DNA of 64,000 nucleotides from Limimaricola pyoseonensis (GTDB lineage: Bacteria > Pseudomonadota > Alphaproteobacteria > Rhodobacterales > Rhodobacteraceae), in NCBI RefSeq assembly GCF_900102015.1, contig NZ_FNAT01000003.1:248001-312000 (forward strand), written 5' to 3'. Within the stretch, counting starts at the first letter, position 1, and the number at the start of each line of letters is the position of its first letter. The position numbers and the translations under genes are program-made. Positions 46,293-56,280 of the stretch are shown here, one piece after another. The notes under the pieces are model-generated. The model searched no databases and was not told the origin of the DNA. It saw only the letters and a program-made list of their open reading frames with translations.

Positions 46293-49200
46293 TTCCGACT
46301 GGGTCGCCGCCGAGGAGGCCAAGCGCAAGTTCATGGCCGAGAACGGCCTCTACCGCGAGGATGACGAGCACGCCTCCTGCGGCGTCGGCCTCGTGGTCTC
46401 GATCGACGGCACGCCGCAGCGCGCGGTGGTCGAGAAGGGCATCGCCGCGCTGAAGGCGGTCTGGCACCGCGGCGCGGTCGACGCCGACGGCAAGACCGGC
46501 GACGGCGCCGGCATCCACGTGCAGATCCCGCGCGCCTTCTTCGAGGACCAGATCCGCCGCACCGGCCACGAGCCGATGCCCGACCGCCGCATCGCCGTGG
46601 GCCAGGTCTTCCTGCCGCGCAACGATTTCGGCGCGCAGGAGACCTGCCGCACCATCGTCGAGACCGAGGTGCTCCGCATGGGGCACTACATCTATGGCTG
46701 GCGCCACGTGCCGGTGGACATCACCTGCCTCGGCGAGAAGGCCAACGCCACCCGCCCCGAGATCGAGCAGATCCTGATCCGCTGCGAGAAGGACATCGAC
46801 GAGGAGCAGTTCGAGCGCGAGCTCTACATCATCCGCCGCCGGATCGAGCGCGCGGCCTTCGCCGCCGGCGTGCGCGAGCTCTACCTCGCCTCGCTGTCCT
46901 GCCGCTCGGTGATCTACAAGGGCATGATGCTGGCCGAGCAGGTGGCCGAGTTCTACCCCGACCTGCAGGACGAGCGCTTCGAGAGCGCCTTCGCGCTCTA
47001 CCACCAGCGCTACTCGACCAACACCTTCCCGCAATGGTGGCTGGCCCAGCCCTTCCGCATGCTCGCCCATAACGGCGAGATCAACACGCTGAAGGGCAAC
47101 CTGAACTGGATGAAGAGCCACGAGATCCGCATGGCGAGCGCGACCTTCGGCGAGCATGCCGAGGACATCAAGCCGATCGTCGCGCAGGGCTCGTCGGACT
47201 CCGCCGCGCTCGATTCGGTGTTCGAGGTGCTGGTGCGCGCCGGGCGCAACGCGCCGATGGCCAAGACCATGCTGGTGCCCGAGGCCTGGTCGAAGAGCCG
47301 GGTCGAGATGCCCGAGGCCTGGCAGAACATGTACTCCTACTGCAATGCCGTGATGGAGCCCTGGGACGGGCCGGCGGCGCTGGCGATGACCGATGGCCGC
47401 TGGGTCTGCGGCGGCCTCGACCGCAACGGCCTGCGGCCGATGCGCTACGTCGTCACCGGCGACGGTCTGCTGGTCGCGGGCTCGGAGATCGGCATGGTGC
47501 CGGTCGACGAATCCAGCGTCGTCGAGAAGGGCGCGCTCGGCCCCGGCCAGATGATCGCGGTCGACATGCAGGAAGGGCGGCTGTTCCACGACAGCGAGAT
47601 CAAGGACAAGCTGGCCGGCTCGCAGCCCTTCGGCGAGTGGATCGAGAAGGTCGTGAACCTCAACGACATCCTGCGCGAGATCCCCGAGGAGCCGCTGTTC
47701 GAGGCGGGCGAGCTGCGCCGCCGCCAGATCGCGGCCGGCTACTCGATCGAGGAGCTCGAGCAGGTGCTGGCGCCGATGGCCGAGGACGGCAAGGAGATGA
47801 TCGCCTCGATGGGTGACGACACCCCGGCGGCGGTGCTCTCGAACCGCTACCGGCCGCTGTCGCACTTCTTCCGGCAGAACTTCTCCCAGGTCACCAACCC
47901 GCCGATCGACAGCTTGCGCGAAAGCCGGGTGATGTCGCTCAAGACCCGGTTCGGCAACCTCAAGAACGTGCTCGACGAAAGCTCCAGCCAGACCGAGATC
48001 CTGGTGCTGGAGAGCCCCTTCGTCGCCAATGCCGAGTTCGACGTGATGGTCGAGCAGCTCGGCCGGCAGGTCGCCTTCGTCGACTGCACCTTCCCCGCCG
48101 GCGGCAAGCCGGACGCGCTGCGCGCCGGGCTCGAGCGGATCCGCGCCGAGGCCGAGGACGCGGTGCGCTCGGGCGCGGGCCACATCGTGCTGACCGACCA
48201 GCACCAGGACGAGGACAAGGTGGCGATGCCGATGATCCTCGCCACCTCCGCCGTGCACAGCTGGCTGACCCGCAAGGGCCTGCGCACCTTCTGCTCGGTC
48301 AATGTCCGCTCGGCCGAATGCATCGACCCGCACTACTTCGCGGTGCTGATCTCCTCGGGCGCGACCACGGTGAACGCCTATCTCGCGCAGGACAGCCTCG
48401 CCGACCGGCTGAACCGCGGCCTTCTGGAGGGCACGCTCACCGACATCATGCGCCGCTACCGCGACGCGGTGGATGCGGGTCTTCTGAAGATCATGGCCAA
48501 GATGGGCATCTCGGTGGTGTCGTCCTATCGCGGCGGCCTGAACTTCGAGGCGGTGGGGCTGAGCCGCGCCATGTGCGCGGAGTACTTCCCCGGCATGCAC
48601 AGCCGCATCTCCGGCATCGGCCTGACCGGCATCCAGAAGAAGCTCGAGGAGGTGCACGCCAAGGGCTGGTCCAAGGGCGGCGCCGATCTCGGCACGCTGC
48701 CGATCGGCGGCTTCTACAAGTCGCGCCGCTCGGGCGAGAAGCACGCCTGGGAAGCCACGACCATGCACATGATGCAGGCCGCCTGCGACCGCGCCTCCTA
48801 CGAGCTGTGGAAGCAGTACGCCCAGGCGATGCAGTCCAACCCGCCGATCCACCTGCGCGACCTGCTGGCCATCAAGCCGATGGGCAAGGCGATCCCGATC
48901 GAGGAGGTGGAGAGCATCACCGCGATCCGCAAGCGCTTCGTGACGCCCGGCATGTCGCTGGGCGCGCTCAGCCCCGAGGCGCACAAGACCCTGAACGTCG
49001 CGATGAACCGGATCGGCGCCAAGTCCGATTCGGGCGAGGGCGGCGAGGATCCGGCGCATTTCCACCCCGAGCCCAACGGCGACAACCCCTCGGCCAAGAT
49101 CAAGCAGGTGGCGTCGGGCCGCTTCGGCGTCACCGCCGAGTATCTCGGCGCCTGCGAGGAGCTGGAGATCAAGGTGGCGCAGGGCGCCAAGCCCGGCGAG

Positions 49201-50826
49201 GGCGGCCAGCTTCCGGGCATGAAGGTCACCAAGCTGATCGCCCGGCTGCGGCACTCGACCGAGGGCGTGACCCTCATCTCGCCGCCGCCGCACCACGACA
49301 TCTACTCGATCGAGGACCTCGCGCAGCTGATCTACGATCTCAAGCAGATCAACCCGCGCGCCAAGGTCACGGTGAAGCTGGTGTCCAGCTCGGGCGTCGG
49401 CACGATCGCGGCGGGCGTGGCCAAGGCCAAGGCCGACGTGATCCTGATCTCGGGCCACAATGGCGGCACCGGCGCCTCGCCCGGCACCTCGATCAAGTAT
49501 GCGGGTCTGCCGTGGGAGATGGGCCTGACCGAGGCGCATCAGGTGCTGTCGATGAACAACCTGCGCGAGCGGGTGACGCTCAGGACCGATGGCGGCCTGC
49601 GCACCGGGCGCGACATCGTCATGGCGGCGATGCTCGGGGCCGAGGAATACGGCATCGGCACCGCGGCGCTGATCGCGATGGGCTGCATCATGGTGCGCCA
49701 GTGCCAGTCCAACACCTGCCCGGTCGGCGTCTGCACCCAGGACGAGGGGCTGCGCGGCAAGTTCACCGGCAATGCCGACAAGGTGGTCAACCTGATCACC
49801 TTCTACGCCACCGAGGTGCGCGAGATCCTCGCCTCGATCGGTGCGCGCAGCCTCGACGAGGTGATCGGTCGCGCCGACCTGCTGACCCAGGTCAGCCGCG
49901 GCTCGGCGCATCTCGACGATCTCGACCTCAACCCGCTCTTGATCACGGTGGACGGGGTGCAGCGGCCGAAATTCGACCGCAACAAGCCGCGCAACGAGGT
50001 GCTCGACACGCTCGACGCCGAGATCGTCAAGGATGCGCGCCGCTTCCTCGAGGACGGCGAGAAGATGCAGCTGGAATACGCGGTGCAGAACACGCACCGC
50101 ACCATCGGCACCCGCACCTCGGCGCATATCGTCGAGAACTTCGGGATGCGGAACCAGCTGCAGCCCGACCACCTGACGGTCAAGCTCAAGGGCTCGGCCG
50201 GCCAGTCGCTCGGCGCCTTCGCAGCGCCCGGCCTGAAGATCGAGGTCTCGGGCGACGCCAACGACTATGTCGGCAAGGGCCTGTCGGGTGGCACCATCGT
50301 GGTGCGGCCGCCGATGGCGAGCCCGCTGGTGGCGGCCGACAACGTCATCATTGGCAACACCGTGCTCTACGGCGCGACCATGGGCTACCTCTTCGCCGCC
50401 GGCCGCGCCGGCGAGCGCTTCGCGGTGCGCAACTCGGGCGCGCATGTGGTGATCGAGGGCTGCGGCACCAATGGCTGCGAATACATGACCGGCGGGGTCG
50501 CGGTGATCCTCGGCTCGATCGGCGCCAACTTCGGCGCCGGCATGACCGGCGGCATGGCCTATCTCTACGACCCCGACGGCACCGCCGAGCCGCTGATGAA
50601 CACCGAGACGCTGGTCACCTGCCCGGTCACGGTGGAGCACTGGGAGAAAGAGCTGCACGCCCTGATCGAGCGCCACCAAATCGAGACCGGTTCGCGCAAG
50701 GCGGCCGAGATCCTGCAGCACTGGGACAGCGAGAAGCACAACTTCCTGCAGGTCTGCCCGAAGGAGATGCTGCGCCACATCCCGCAGCCGCTCTGGCACG
50801 AGGAGCAGGCGATCCCGGCCGAGTGA
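46279..50826 (+). CDS. gltB: Glutamate synthase [NADPH] large subunit
   Basis: A 1515-residue GltB. Residues 1-33 are a propeptide; Cys34 in HASCGVGLV becomes the N-terminal nucleophile of the class II glutaminase domain (about 34-430). A central domain is followed by the FMN-binding synthase domain; the 3Fe-4S cysteines are C1136, C1142 and C1147 in CIMVRQCQSNTC. The last ~250 residues form the right-handed beta-helix with GSAGQSLGAF. It converts glutamine and 2-oxoglutarate to two glutamates and pairs with GltD. The start overlaps the previous gene by 14 bases. Confidence 0.98.
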   Translation: MTSFDSDWVAAEEAKRKFMAENGLYREDDEHASCGVGLVVSIDGTPQRAVVEKGIAALKAVWHRGAVDADGKTGDGAGIHVQIPRAFFEDQIRRTGHEPMPDRRIAVGQVFLPRNDFGAQETCRTIVETEVLRMGHYIYGWRHVPVDITCLGEKANATRPEIEQILIRCEKDIDEEQFERELYIIRRRIERAAFAAGVRELYLASLSCRSVIYKGMMLAEQVAEFYPDLQDERFESAFALYHQRYSTNTFPQWWLAQPFRMLAHNGEINTLKGNLNWMKSHEIRMASATFGEHAEDIKPIVAQGSSDSAALDSVFEVLVRAGRNAPMAKTMLVPEAWSKSRVEMPEAWQNMYSYCNAVMEPWDGPAALAMTDGRWVCGGLDRNGLRPMRYVVTGDGLLVAGSEIGMVPVDESSVVEKGALGPGQMIAVDMQEGRLFHDSEIKDKLAGSQPFGEWIEKVVNLNDILREIPEEPLFEAGELRRRQIAAGYSIEELEQVLAPMAEDGKEMIASMGDDTPAAVLSNRYRPLSHFFRQNFSQVTNPPIDSLRESRVMSLKTRFGNLKNVLDESSSQTEILVLESPFVANAEFDVMVEQLGRQVAFVDCTFPAGGKPDALRAGLERIRAEAEDAVRSGAGHIVLTDQHQDEDKVAMPMILATSAVHSWLTRKGLRTFCSVNVRSAECIDPHYFAVLISSGATTVNAYLAQDSLADRLNRGLLEGTLTDIMRRYRDAVDAGLLKIMAKMGISVVSSYRGGLNFEAVGLSRAMCAEYFPGMHSRISGIGLTGIQKKLEEVHAKGWSKGGADLGTLPIGGFYKSRRSGEKHAWEATTMHMMQAACDRASYELWKQYAQAMQSNPPIHLRDLLAIKPMGKAIPIEEVESITAIRKRFVTPGMSLGALSPEAHKTLNVAMNRIGAKSDSGEGGEDPAHFHPEPNGDNPSAKIKQVASGRFGVTAEYLGACEELEIKVAQGAKPGEGGQLPGMKVTKLIARLRHSTEGVTLISPPPHHDIYSIEDLAQLIYDLKQINPRAKVTVKLVSSSGVGTIAAGVAKAKADVILISGHNGGTGASPGTSIKYAGLPWEMGLTEAHQVLSMNNLRERVTLRTDGGLRTGRDIVMAAMLGAEEYGIGTAALIAMGCIMVRQCQSNTCPVGVCTQDEGLRGKFTGNADKVVNLITFYATEVREILASIGARSLDEVIGRADLLTQVSRGSAHLDDLDLNPLLITVDGVQRPKFDRNKPRNEVLDTLDAEIVKDARRFLEDGEKMQLEYAVQNTHRTIGTRTSAHIVENFGMRNQLQPDHLTVKLKGSAGQSLGAFAAPGLKIEVSGDANDYVGKGLSGGTIVVRPPMASPLVAADNVIIGNTVLYGATMGYLFAAGRAGERFAVRNSGAHVVIEGCGTNGCEYMTGGVAVILGSIGANFGAGMTGGMAYLYDPDGTAEPLMNTETLVTCPVTVEHWEKELHALIERHQIETGSRKAAEILQHWDSEKHNFLQVCPKEMLRHIPQPLWHEEQAIPAE

Positions 50827-50850
50827 GGCGGGAGCACCGACAGACGGGGG

Positions 50851-50880
50851 AGGGGCCGGGCGGAAACGCTCCGGCCCCTT
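50851..50880 (+). terminator. Terminator after gltB
   Basis: AGGGGCCGG (50851-50859) pairs with CCGGCCCCT (50871-50879), extended inside by GCG/CGC around a GAAA tetraloop with one bulged T. Only TT follows, so strength is uncertain, but the stem is very stable and placed 24 bases after the stop. Confidence 0.6.
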
Positions 50881-50935
50881 CCGCATCCGCGCCGGCCCGC
50901 TTGACCCGCCCCGGCCCGGCAGGGTCTATGGCGCC

Positions 50936-51694
50936 ATGACGAAGCCGGTCGACACCCGGAAGAAAACCGCCCGCAAGGGCAAGCCCCGGGTGACGCGCGC
51001 GGCCCGGGCCCGGCCGCCGCTTGCGCGGCGGCTGCTGCGCTGGGCGCTGGGCGGGATCGTCGCGCTCGCCGCGGCGCTGCTGCTGGCGATCGCCGCCTTC
51101 TCAGTGATCGCGCCGCCGACCACGCCCTACATGGTCTCCGAGCGCGCCCGGCTCGGCCGGCTCGACCACCAATGGGTGCCGATGGAGGAGATCGCGCCGG
51201 TGATGGCGCGCGCCGCCGTCGCCGCCGAGGACGCCAATTTCTGCCTGCACTGGGGGCTCGACCTCGAGGCGATCCGCCGCGCCATGGCGGCGGGCGGCAA
51301 TCGCGGCGCCTCGACCATCAGCCAGCAGGTGGTGAAGAACGTCTTCCTCTGGCAGGGCCGCAGCTGGCCGCGCAAGGCGCTGGAGGCGGCGATCACCCCG
51401 GCGGTCGAGGCGTTCTGGACCAAGCGCCGCATCCTCGAGACCTATCTCAACGTCGCCGAGTTCGACGAGGGCGTGTTCGGCGTCGAGGCGGCGGCGCTGC
51501 ATTATTTCGGCGTGCGCGCGGCCGAGCTCGACGACCGCGAGGCCGCCCGCCTCGCCGCGATCCTGCCCGACCCGAAGGGCCGCTCGGCCTCCGACCCCGG
51601 CGACTTCACCCGCCGCCGCGCCGCCGCGATCCTCGACGGCGCCGCCACGATCCGCCGCGACGGGCGCGACGACTGCTTCGAGGGCGAAGGCTAG
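50936..51694 (+). CDS. mtgA: Monofunctional peptidoglycan glycosyltransferase MtgA
   Basis: A 252-residue GT51 enzyme that polymerises lipid II into glycan strands. It has a basic cytoplasmic tail (1-35), one membrane anchor (about 36-58) and the GT51 motifs: catalytic E98 in AAVAAEDANF and GASTISQQVVKN (motif 2). The KRRILETYLNVAEFDEGVFGVEAAALHYF block is motif 3-4. Unlike class A PBPs it has no transpeptidase domain. ATG at 50936. Confidence 0.94.
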   Translation: MTKPVDTRKKTARKGKPRVTRAARARPPLARRLLRWALGGIVALAAALLLAIAAFSVIAPPTTPYMVSERARLGRLDHQWVPMEEIAPVMARAAVAAEDANFCLHWGLDLEAIRRAMAAGGNRGASTISQQVVKNVFLWQGRSWPRKALEAAITPAVEAFWTKRRILETYLNVAEFDEGVFGVEAAALHYFGVRAAELDDREAARLAAILPDPKGRSASDPGDFTRRRAAAILDGAATIRRDGRDDCFEGEG

Positions 51695-51732
51695 GATTGA
51701 AGCGGCCTCGCGCTTGCGGCAGATATGGGGCC

Positions 51733-52419
51733 ATGCAGAACACCCGTGCCGCCAGTTTCCGCCTCTACCACTTCCCCTTGTCGCCCTTCAGCCGCAAGGT
51801 GCGGCTCAGCCTCGCCGAGAAGCGGATCGAGGTCGAGCTCGTGGAGGAGCGCTACTGGGAGCCCGACCACGACTTCCTGCGCCGCAACCCGGCCGGCAAG
51901 ATCCCGGTGCTGAAGGTCGGCAACCGCCACCTCGCCGAGAGCGCGGCGATCTGCGAATACCTCGAGGAGATCGAGCCCGAGCCGCCGCTGCTGCCGCAAT
52001 CGGCCGAGGCGCGCTACGAGGTGCGCCGTCTGGTCGGCTGGTTCGACGACAAGTTCTACCACGAGGTGACCTCGAAGCTCCTGGGCGAGCGGGTCCACAA
52101 GAAGGTGATGGGCGGCGGCTACCCCGACAGCGCCAACGTCAAGGCCGGCGCGCGGGCGATCAAGTTCCACATCGACTACATGGCGTGGCTGCTGGACCAG
52201 CGCCGCTGGCTGGCCGGCAACGAGCTGTCGCTGGCCGATTTCGCCGCCGCGGCGCAGCTGAGCTGCCTCGACTACATCTCGGACGTCGACTGGAACCGCT
52301 CCGAGACGGTCAAGGACTGGTACGCCAAGATCAAGTCGCGCCCGGCCTTCCGCTCGATCCTCGCCGACCAGCTGCCGGGTTTCCCGCAGCCCGCGCATTA
52401 CGCCGACCTCGATTTCTGA
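51733..52419 (+). CDS. Glutathione S-transferase family protein
   Basis: A 228-residue GST. The N-terminal thioredoxin-like domain (about 10-85) has [14 protein letters not shown] with a likely catalytic Ser, and the cis-proline and glutathione-binding NPAGKIPVL and [14 protein letters not shown]-terminal all-helical domain follows ([18 protein letters not shown]). Substrate unknown. The ATG at 51733 is used because the longer frame runs through mtgA. Close spacing (38 bases) suggests it may be read from the mtgA promoter. Confidence 0.9.
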   Translation: MQNTRAASFRLYHFPLSPFSRKVRLSLAEKRIEVELVEERYWEPDHDFLRRNPAGKIPVLKVGNRHLAESAAICEYLEEIEPEPPLLPQSAEARYEVRRLVGWFDDKFYHEVTSKLLGERVHKKVMGGGYPDSANVKAGARAIKFHIDYMAWLLDQRRWLAGNELSLADFAAAAQLSCLDYISDVDWNRSETVKDWYAKIKSRPAFRSILADQLPGFPQPAHYADLDF

Positions 52420-52444
52420 GGCGGCGGGGCTTATCTGCGGGGCG

Positions 52445-53485
52445 ATGGACGCCCCGACCCTCAAGACCCGACTGCGCGACACCGCGCTGGCCGAAGGCTT
52501 CGCCGAGATGGGCGTGTGCCGCCCCGACGCGATCCCCGAGGCCGCGGGCCGGCTCGGCGCCTTCGTGGGCGAGGGCCGGCACGGCCAGATGGGCTGGATG
52601 GCGGAGCGGATGCACTGGCGCGGCGACCCGGCCGCGCTCTGGCCCGAGGCGCGATCCGTCGTCATGCTGGCCGAGGCCTACACGCCGCGCCACGACCCGC
52701 TCGAGGTGCTGGGGCGGCGCGACCACGCCGCGATCAGCGTCTATGCCCATGGCCGCGACTACCACGACCTCGTCAAGAAGCGGCTGAAGCGGGTCGGGCG
52801 CTGGCTCCTGGAGCAGTGCCCGGGCGAGGAGATCAAGGTCTTCGTCGACACCGCGCCGGTGATGGAAAAGCCGCTGGCGCAGGCCGCGGGGCTCGGCTGG
52901 CAGGGCAAGCACACCAACCTGCTGGGCCGCACCGTCGGCAACTGGGTCTTCCTCGGCGCGATCTTCACCACGGTGGAGCTGCCGGCGGACGCGCCCGCGG
53001 CCGAGAAATGCGGCTCCTGCACCCGCTGCCTCGACATCTGCCCGACAAACGCCTTCCCGGCGCCGTTCCAGCTCGATGCGCGGCGCTGCATCTCCTACCT
53101 CACCATTGAGCACAAGGGACCGGTGCCCGAGGAATTCCGCGAGGCGCTGGGCAACCGGATCTACGGCTGCGACGACTGCCTCGCCGTCTGCCCGTGGAAC
53201 AAGTTCGCGCAGGAGGCGACCGAGATGCGCTATTTCGGCAAGGTCGCGGCGCCGCGGCTGGCCGATCTGGCGCGACTCGACGACGCGGGCTTCCGCGAGA
53301 TGTTCTCGGGCTCGCCGATCAAGCGGATCGGCCGCGACCGCTTCCTGCGCAACGTCTGCTACGCCATCGGAAATTCCGGCGACCGGACCCTGCTGCCGGT
53401 GCTGGCGCCGCTTCGCGCCGAGCCCGACCCGGCGCTGTCAGACGCCGCCCGCTGGGCCACCGCGCGGCTGGAGGGGCGCGGCTGA
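52445..53485 (+). CDS. queG: Epoxyqueuosine reductase QueG
   Basis: A 346-residue QueG, which performs the last step of queuosine synthesis in tRNA, a cobalamin-dependent reduction of epoxyqueuosine. The two 4Fe-4S clusters are bound by C189, C192, C195, C199 and by C242, C245, C249 plus a cysteine in RRCISYL. The cobalamin-side segment [21 protein letters not shown] near residues 138-158 is typical. It begins 25 bases after the GST gene. Confidence 0.95.
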   Translation: MDAPTLKTRLRDTALAEGFAEMGVCRPDAIPEAAGRLGAFVGEGRHGQMGWMAERMHWRGDPAALWPEARSVVMLAEAYTPRHDPLEVLGRRDHAAISVYAHGRDYHDLVKKRLKRVGRWLLEQCPGEEIKVFVDTAPVMEKPLAQAAGLGWQGKHTNLLGRTVGNWVFLGAIFTTVELPADAPAAEKCGSCTRCLDICPTNAFPAPFQLDARRCISYLTIEHKGPVPEEFREALGNRIYGCDDCLAVCPWNKFAQEATEMRYFGKVAAPRLADLARLDDAGFREMFSGSPIKRIGRDRFLRNVCYAIGNSGDRTLLPVLAPLRAEPDPALSDAARWATARLEGRG

Positions 53486-53523
53486 CGGTCTAGCTCTTCG
53501 CGCAGACAATGCAGGAGAGATGG

Positions 53524-54723
53524 ATGAGACTGCACCCGATGATCCTCGCGGCGCTGCTGCCCGGCATGGCCTGCGCGCAGGGCGAGGCGGCCCAGCCGGT
53601 CGACCAGGGCCCCGCCAATGCCGACTACGAGCCCGCCTTCGAGAACCAGACCCGCGCGCCGAAGCTGCCCGACACGCCGGTGACGGTCGAGACCCTCGCC
53701 GAGGGGCTGGAGCACCCCTGGGGCATCGCGCCGCTGCCCGGCGGCGGCCACCTCGTCACCGAGCGGCCCGGCCGGCTGCGCCACATCGCGGCGGACGGCA
53801 CGCTGTCGGAGCCGATCGCCGGCCTGCCCGAGATCGACGCGCGCCGGCAGGGCGGCCTTCTCGACGTGACGCTGAGCCCGGAGTTCGACGCCGACCGCAT
53901 GGTGTATTTCACCTACGCCAAGAAGGTCGATGGCGGCACCGCCACCGCGGCCGGGCGCGGCGTGCTGTCCGACGACCTGGCGAGCCTGTCGCAGGTCGAG
54001 GACATCTGGGTGCAGTCGCCCGCGGCCGACGCGCCGATGCATTACGGCTCGCGCATCACCTTCGACGGCGAAGGCCATGTCTTCGTCACCACGGGCGAGC
54101 ATTTCACCGACGAATACCGCGAGATGGCGCAGACCCTCGACAACACCTACGGCAAAGTGGTGCGGCTCAACCCCGACGGCTCGATCCCCGAGGACAACCC
54201 CTTCGTCGGGCAGGACGGCATGGACGAGATCTGGTCCTACGGCCACCGCAACATCCAGGGCGCGGCGGTCGACCCGGCGACCGGCGACTACTGGACCATC
54301 GAGCACGGCCCCGCCGGCGGCGACGAGCTGAACCGGCCCGAGGCGGGCATGAACTACGGCTGGCCGGTGGTGAGCTACGGGCTGCGCTACGACGGCGGCC
54401 CGATCGGCAGCGGCGAGCCGCGCCGGGAGGGCATGGAGGAGCCGGTCTACTACTGGGACCCGGTGATCGCGCCGGGCGGCATGCTGTTCTACGAGGGCGC
54501 GGCCTTCCCGGAATGGGAGGGCGACGTTCTGGCCGCCTCGCTGGTGCCGGGCGAGGTGGTGCGCCTGACGCTCGAGGACGGCCGGGTGACGGGCGAGCAG
54601 CGGCTCGCCGGCGGCAACGGCCGGGTGCGCGACGTCGAGCTGACGGAAGACGGCGAGGTGCTGTTCCTGATCGACAGCGAGGCCGGGGCGGTGCTGCGCA
54701 TGGCGCCCGACACCTCCGGTTGA
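53524..54723 (+). CDS. PQQ-type soluble sugar dehydrogenase (YliI/Asd-like), exported
   Basis: A 399-residue exported beta-propeller enzyme. A signal peptide (about 1-18) is followed by the family start AEGLEHPWGIAPLPGGGHLVTERPG. Later come RNIQGAAVDP and GPAGGDELNRPEAGMNYGWP, with the His, Asp and Arg residues of aldose sugar dehydrogenases, and a YYWDPVIAPGGMLFY block. These enzymes oxidise sugars with PQQ in the periplasm; no PQQ synthesis genes are in the window. I chose ATG 53524 because AGGAGA lies just before it; an ATG at 53509 has no such site. Confidence 0.88.
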   Translation: MRLHPMILAALLPGMACAQGEAAQPVDQGPANADYEPAFENQTRAPKLPDTPVTVETLAEGLEHPWGIAPLPGGGHLVTERPGRLRHIAADGTLSEPIAGLPEIDARRQGGLLDVTLSPEFDADRMVYFTYAKKVDGGTATAAGRGVLSDDLASLSQVEDIWVQSPAADAPMHYGSRITFDGEGHVFVTTGEHFTDEYREMAQTLDNTYGKVVRLNPDGSIPEDNPFVGQDGMDEIWSYGHRNIQGAAVDPATGDYWTIEHGPAGGDELNRPEAGMNYGWPVVSYGLRYDGGPIGSGEPRREGMEEPVYYWDPVIAPGGMLFYEGAAFPEWEGDVLAASLVPGEVVRLTLEDGRVTGEQRLAGGNGRVRDVELTEDGEVLFLIDSEAGAVLRMAPDTSG

Positions 54724-54836
54724 GCGCGGCGGGGCCCCGGCGGCCATCCTCCGCCGGGGCTTGACGCCACGGGATGCGCTTCGCGCGGGAATCGGCTAGG
54801 GTGCAGGTCCTGATACCCCTTTGGGAGGACGTATCG

Positions 54837-55025
54837 ATGACCAGACACGTGATCGACAAGCCGAAGGAACGCCACCCCGAGATCCGCGCGCGCGAATATG
54901 TGCGCCTGGAGCGCGAGGCCGGCCCGCATCGCGCCGTGACCCGGCTGCACGCCCGCAAGCTGGGCGCACGCGGCATGGCGCGGCTCAGCCAGTTCCTGCG
55001 CATCGAGCGCGGTCACGAAGCCTGA
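54837..55025 (+). CDS. Small basic protein, 62 residues, unknown
   Basis: A 62-residue, strongly charged protein (RARE, REAG, RLHARKLGARG, RIERGHE) without signal peptide or membrane segment. It starts with an ATG at 54837 preceded by GGGAGGA; an ATG 63 bases upstream is possible but lacks a site. A hairpin follows 6 bases after the stop. Charge and size suggest nucleic-acid or ribosome binding, but that is only a guess. I do not recognise the family. Confidence 0.6.
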   Translation: MTRHVIDKPKERHPEIRAREYVRLEREAGPHRAVTRLHARKLGARGMARLSQFLRIERGHEA

Positions 55026-55031
55026 GCGACC

Positions 55032-55055
55032 GGCGGGGAGGCCGAACTCCCCGCC
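55032..55055 (+). terminator. Hairpin after the 62-aa gene
   Basis: GGCGGGGAG (55032-55040) pairs perfectly with CTCCCCGCC (55047-55055), loop GCCGAA, followed by TCATT. A plausible weak intrinsic terminator 6 bases after the stop. Confidence 0.55.
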
Positions 55056-55272
55056 TCATTCCACCCCTTCGCGGCAGGGTCGCGCGACGCGGCTGCCGGG
55101 CCCCGTTCGGGGCAGGCGGATCGCGCGCGGCGTCGAGGCTTGGCCGCGCTCGACCGGTCCGTGATCGGCCCCGCGCCTCGCGGCCGCTTCCCCGCATCGA
55201 TCCCGATTTGCATGACCGGGGCATCTTGTTCCCGCCGCCCGCCCGGTTAGGGTCGGCGCGAAAGGACATGTC

Positions 55273-56238
55273 ATGCCCCGTTCCGCCTCCGCCCCGGCCA
55301 CCCCGCTGGTGGTGCATCAGCCGCTGCGCGGCATCGCGCTCAAGGTCGCCTCGGTCTGCGTCTTCGTCGCCATGGCGTCGATCATCAAGGCGACCTCGGC
55401 CGAGATCCCGCCCGGCGAGGCGGTGTTCTTCCGCTCCTTCTTCGCGCTGCCGGTGATCGTGGTCTGGCTGCTGGCGCGCGGCGACCTTCGGCACGGGCTC
55501 GAGACGCCCAACCCCTTCGGCCATCTCTGGCGCGGCCTCGTCGGCACCGCCGCGATGGGGCTCGGCTTCACCGCGCTGGGCCTCTTGCCCTTTCCGGAGG
55601 TGACGGCGATCGGCTACGCCGCGCCGCTGATGGTGGTGATCCTCGCCGCGATGTTTCTGGGCGAGGAGGTGCGGCTGTTCCGGCTCTCGGCGGTGGGGCT
55701 GGGGCTGGTCGGCGTGCTGATCGTGATGTCGCCGCGGCTCAGCGTCACCGAGGATCCGCTGTCGCTCTCGGAGACGCTGGGCGCGGTGGTGGCGCTGGGC
55801 GGCGCGCTCTGCGCGGCGCTGGCGCAGGTCTTCGTGCGCAAGCTCACCCGCACCGAGGGCACGGCGGCGATCGTGTTCTGGTTCTCGGTCACCGCCAGCG
55901 CGCTGTCGCTTCTGACCATCCCGCTCGGCTGGGTCTGGCCCAGCCCGACCATGGCGGTGCTCCTGGTCTGCGCGGGGCTTCTGGGCGGGGTCGGGCAGAT
56001 CCTGCTCACCTCCTCCTACCGCTTCGCCGACGCCTCGCTGATCGCGCCCTTCGACTACGCCTCGATGCTGCTGGCGCTGGGGGTGGGCTACTTCATCTTC
56101 GCCGAGGTGCCGACCTGGACCATGCTGGGCGGCGCGGCGATCATCATCGCCGCCGGCGTGCTGATCATCTGGCGCGAGCGCAAGCTCGGGATCGAGCGCG
56201 GCCGCGGCCGCAAGGCCCTGCCGCCGGGCGGCAGCTGA
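55273..56238 (+). CDS. DMT-superfamily transporter (EamA domains)
   Basis: A 321-residue membrane protein with ten likely segments arranged as two EamA repeats (about 15-150 and 165-300). It includes PPGEAVFFRSFFALPVI in the first repeat and FADASLIAPFDYASMLLALGVGYFIFAE in the second, typical of DMT exporters. Substrate unknown. The ATG follows AAAGGA. The 217 bases before it (55056-55272) hold no other gene I can support. Confidence 0.87.
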   Translation: MPRSASAPATPLVVHQPLRGIALKVASVCVFVAMASIIKATSAEIPPGEAVFFRSFFALPVIVVWLLARGDLRHGLETPNPFGHLWRGLVGTAAMGLGFTALGLLPFPEVTAIGYAAPLMVVILAAMFLGEEVRLFRLSAVGLGLVGVLIVMSPRLSVTEDPLSLSETLGAVVALGGALCAALAQVFVRKLTRTEGTAAIVFWFSVTASALSLLTIPLGWVWPSPTMAVLLVCAGLLGGVGQILLTSSYRFADASLIAPFDYASMLLALGVGYFIFAEVPTWTMLGGAAIIIAAGVLIIWRERKLGIERGRGRKALPPGGS

Positions 56239-56280
56239 GACGGCCCGGCCGGCCCGGCCGGGCGGCGGCCCAGGGCGGCC

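Noticed and set aside
46174-50886. A 1570-codon open frame on the minus strand, antisense to gltB
   Set aside because: It mirrors the codon structure of gltB in high-GC DNA, has low-complexity composition (Ala, Leu, Gly, Asp, His, Arg) and no family features, while gltB on the plus strand is unmistakable.
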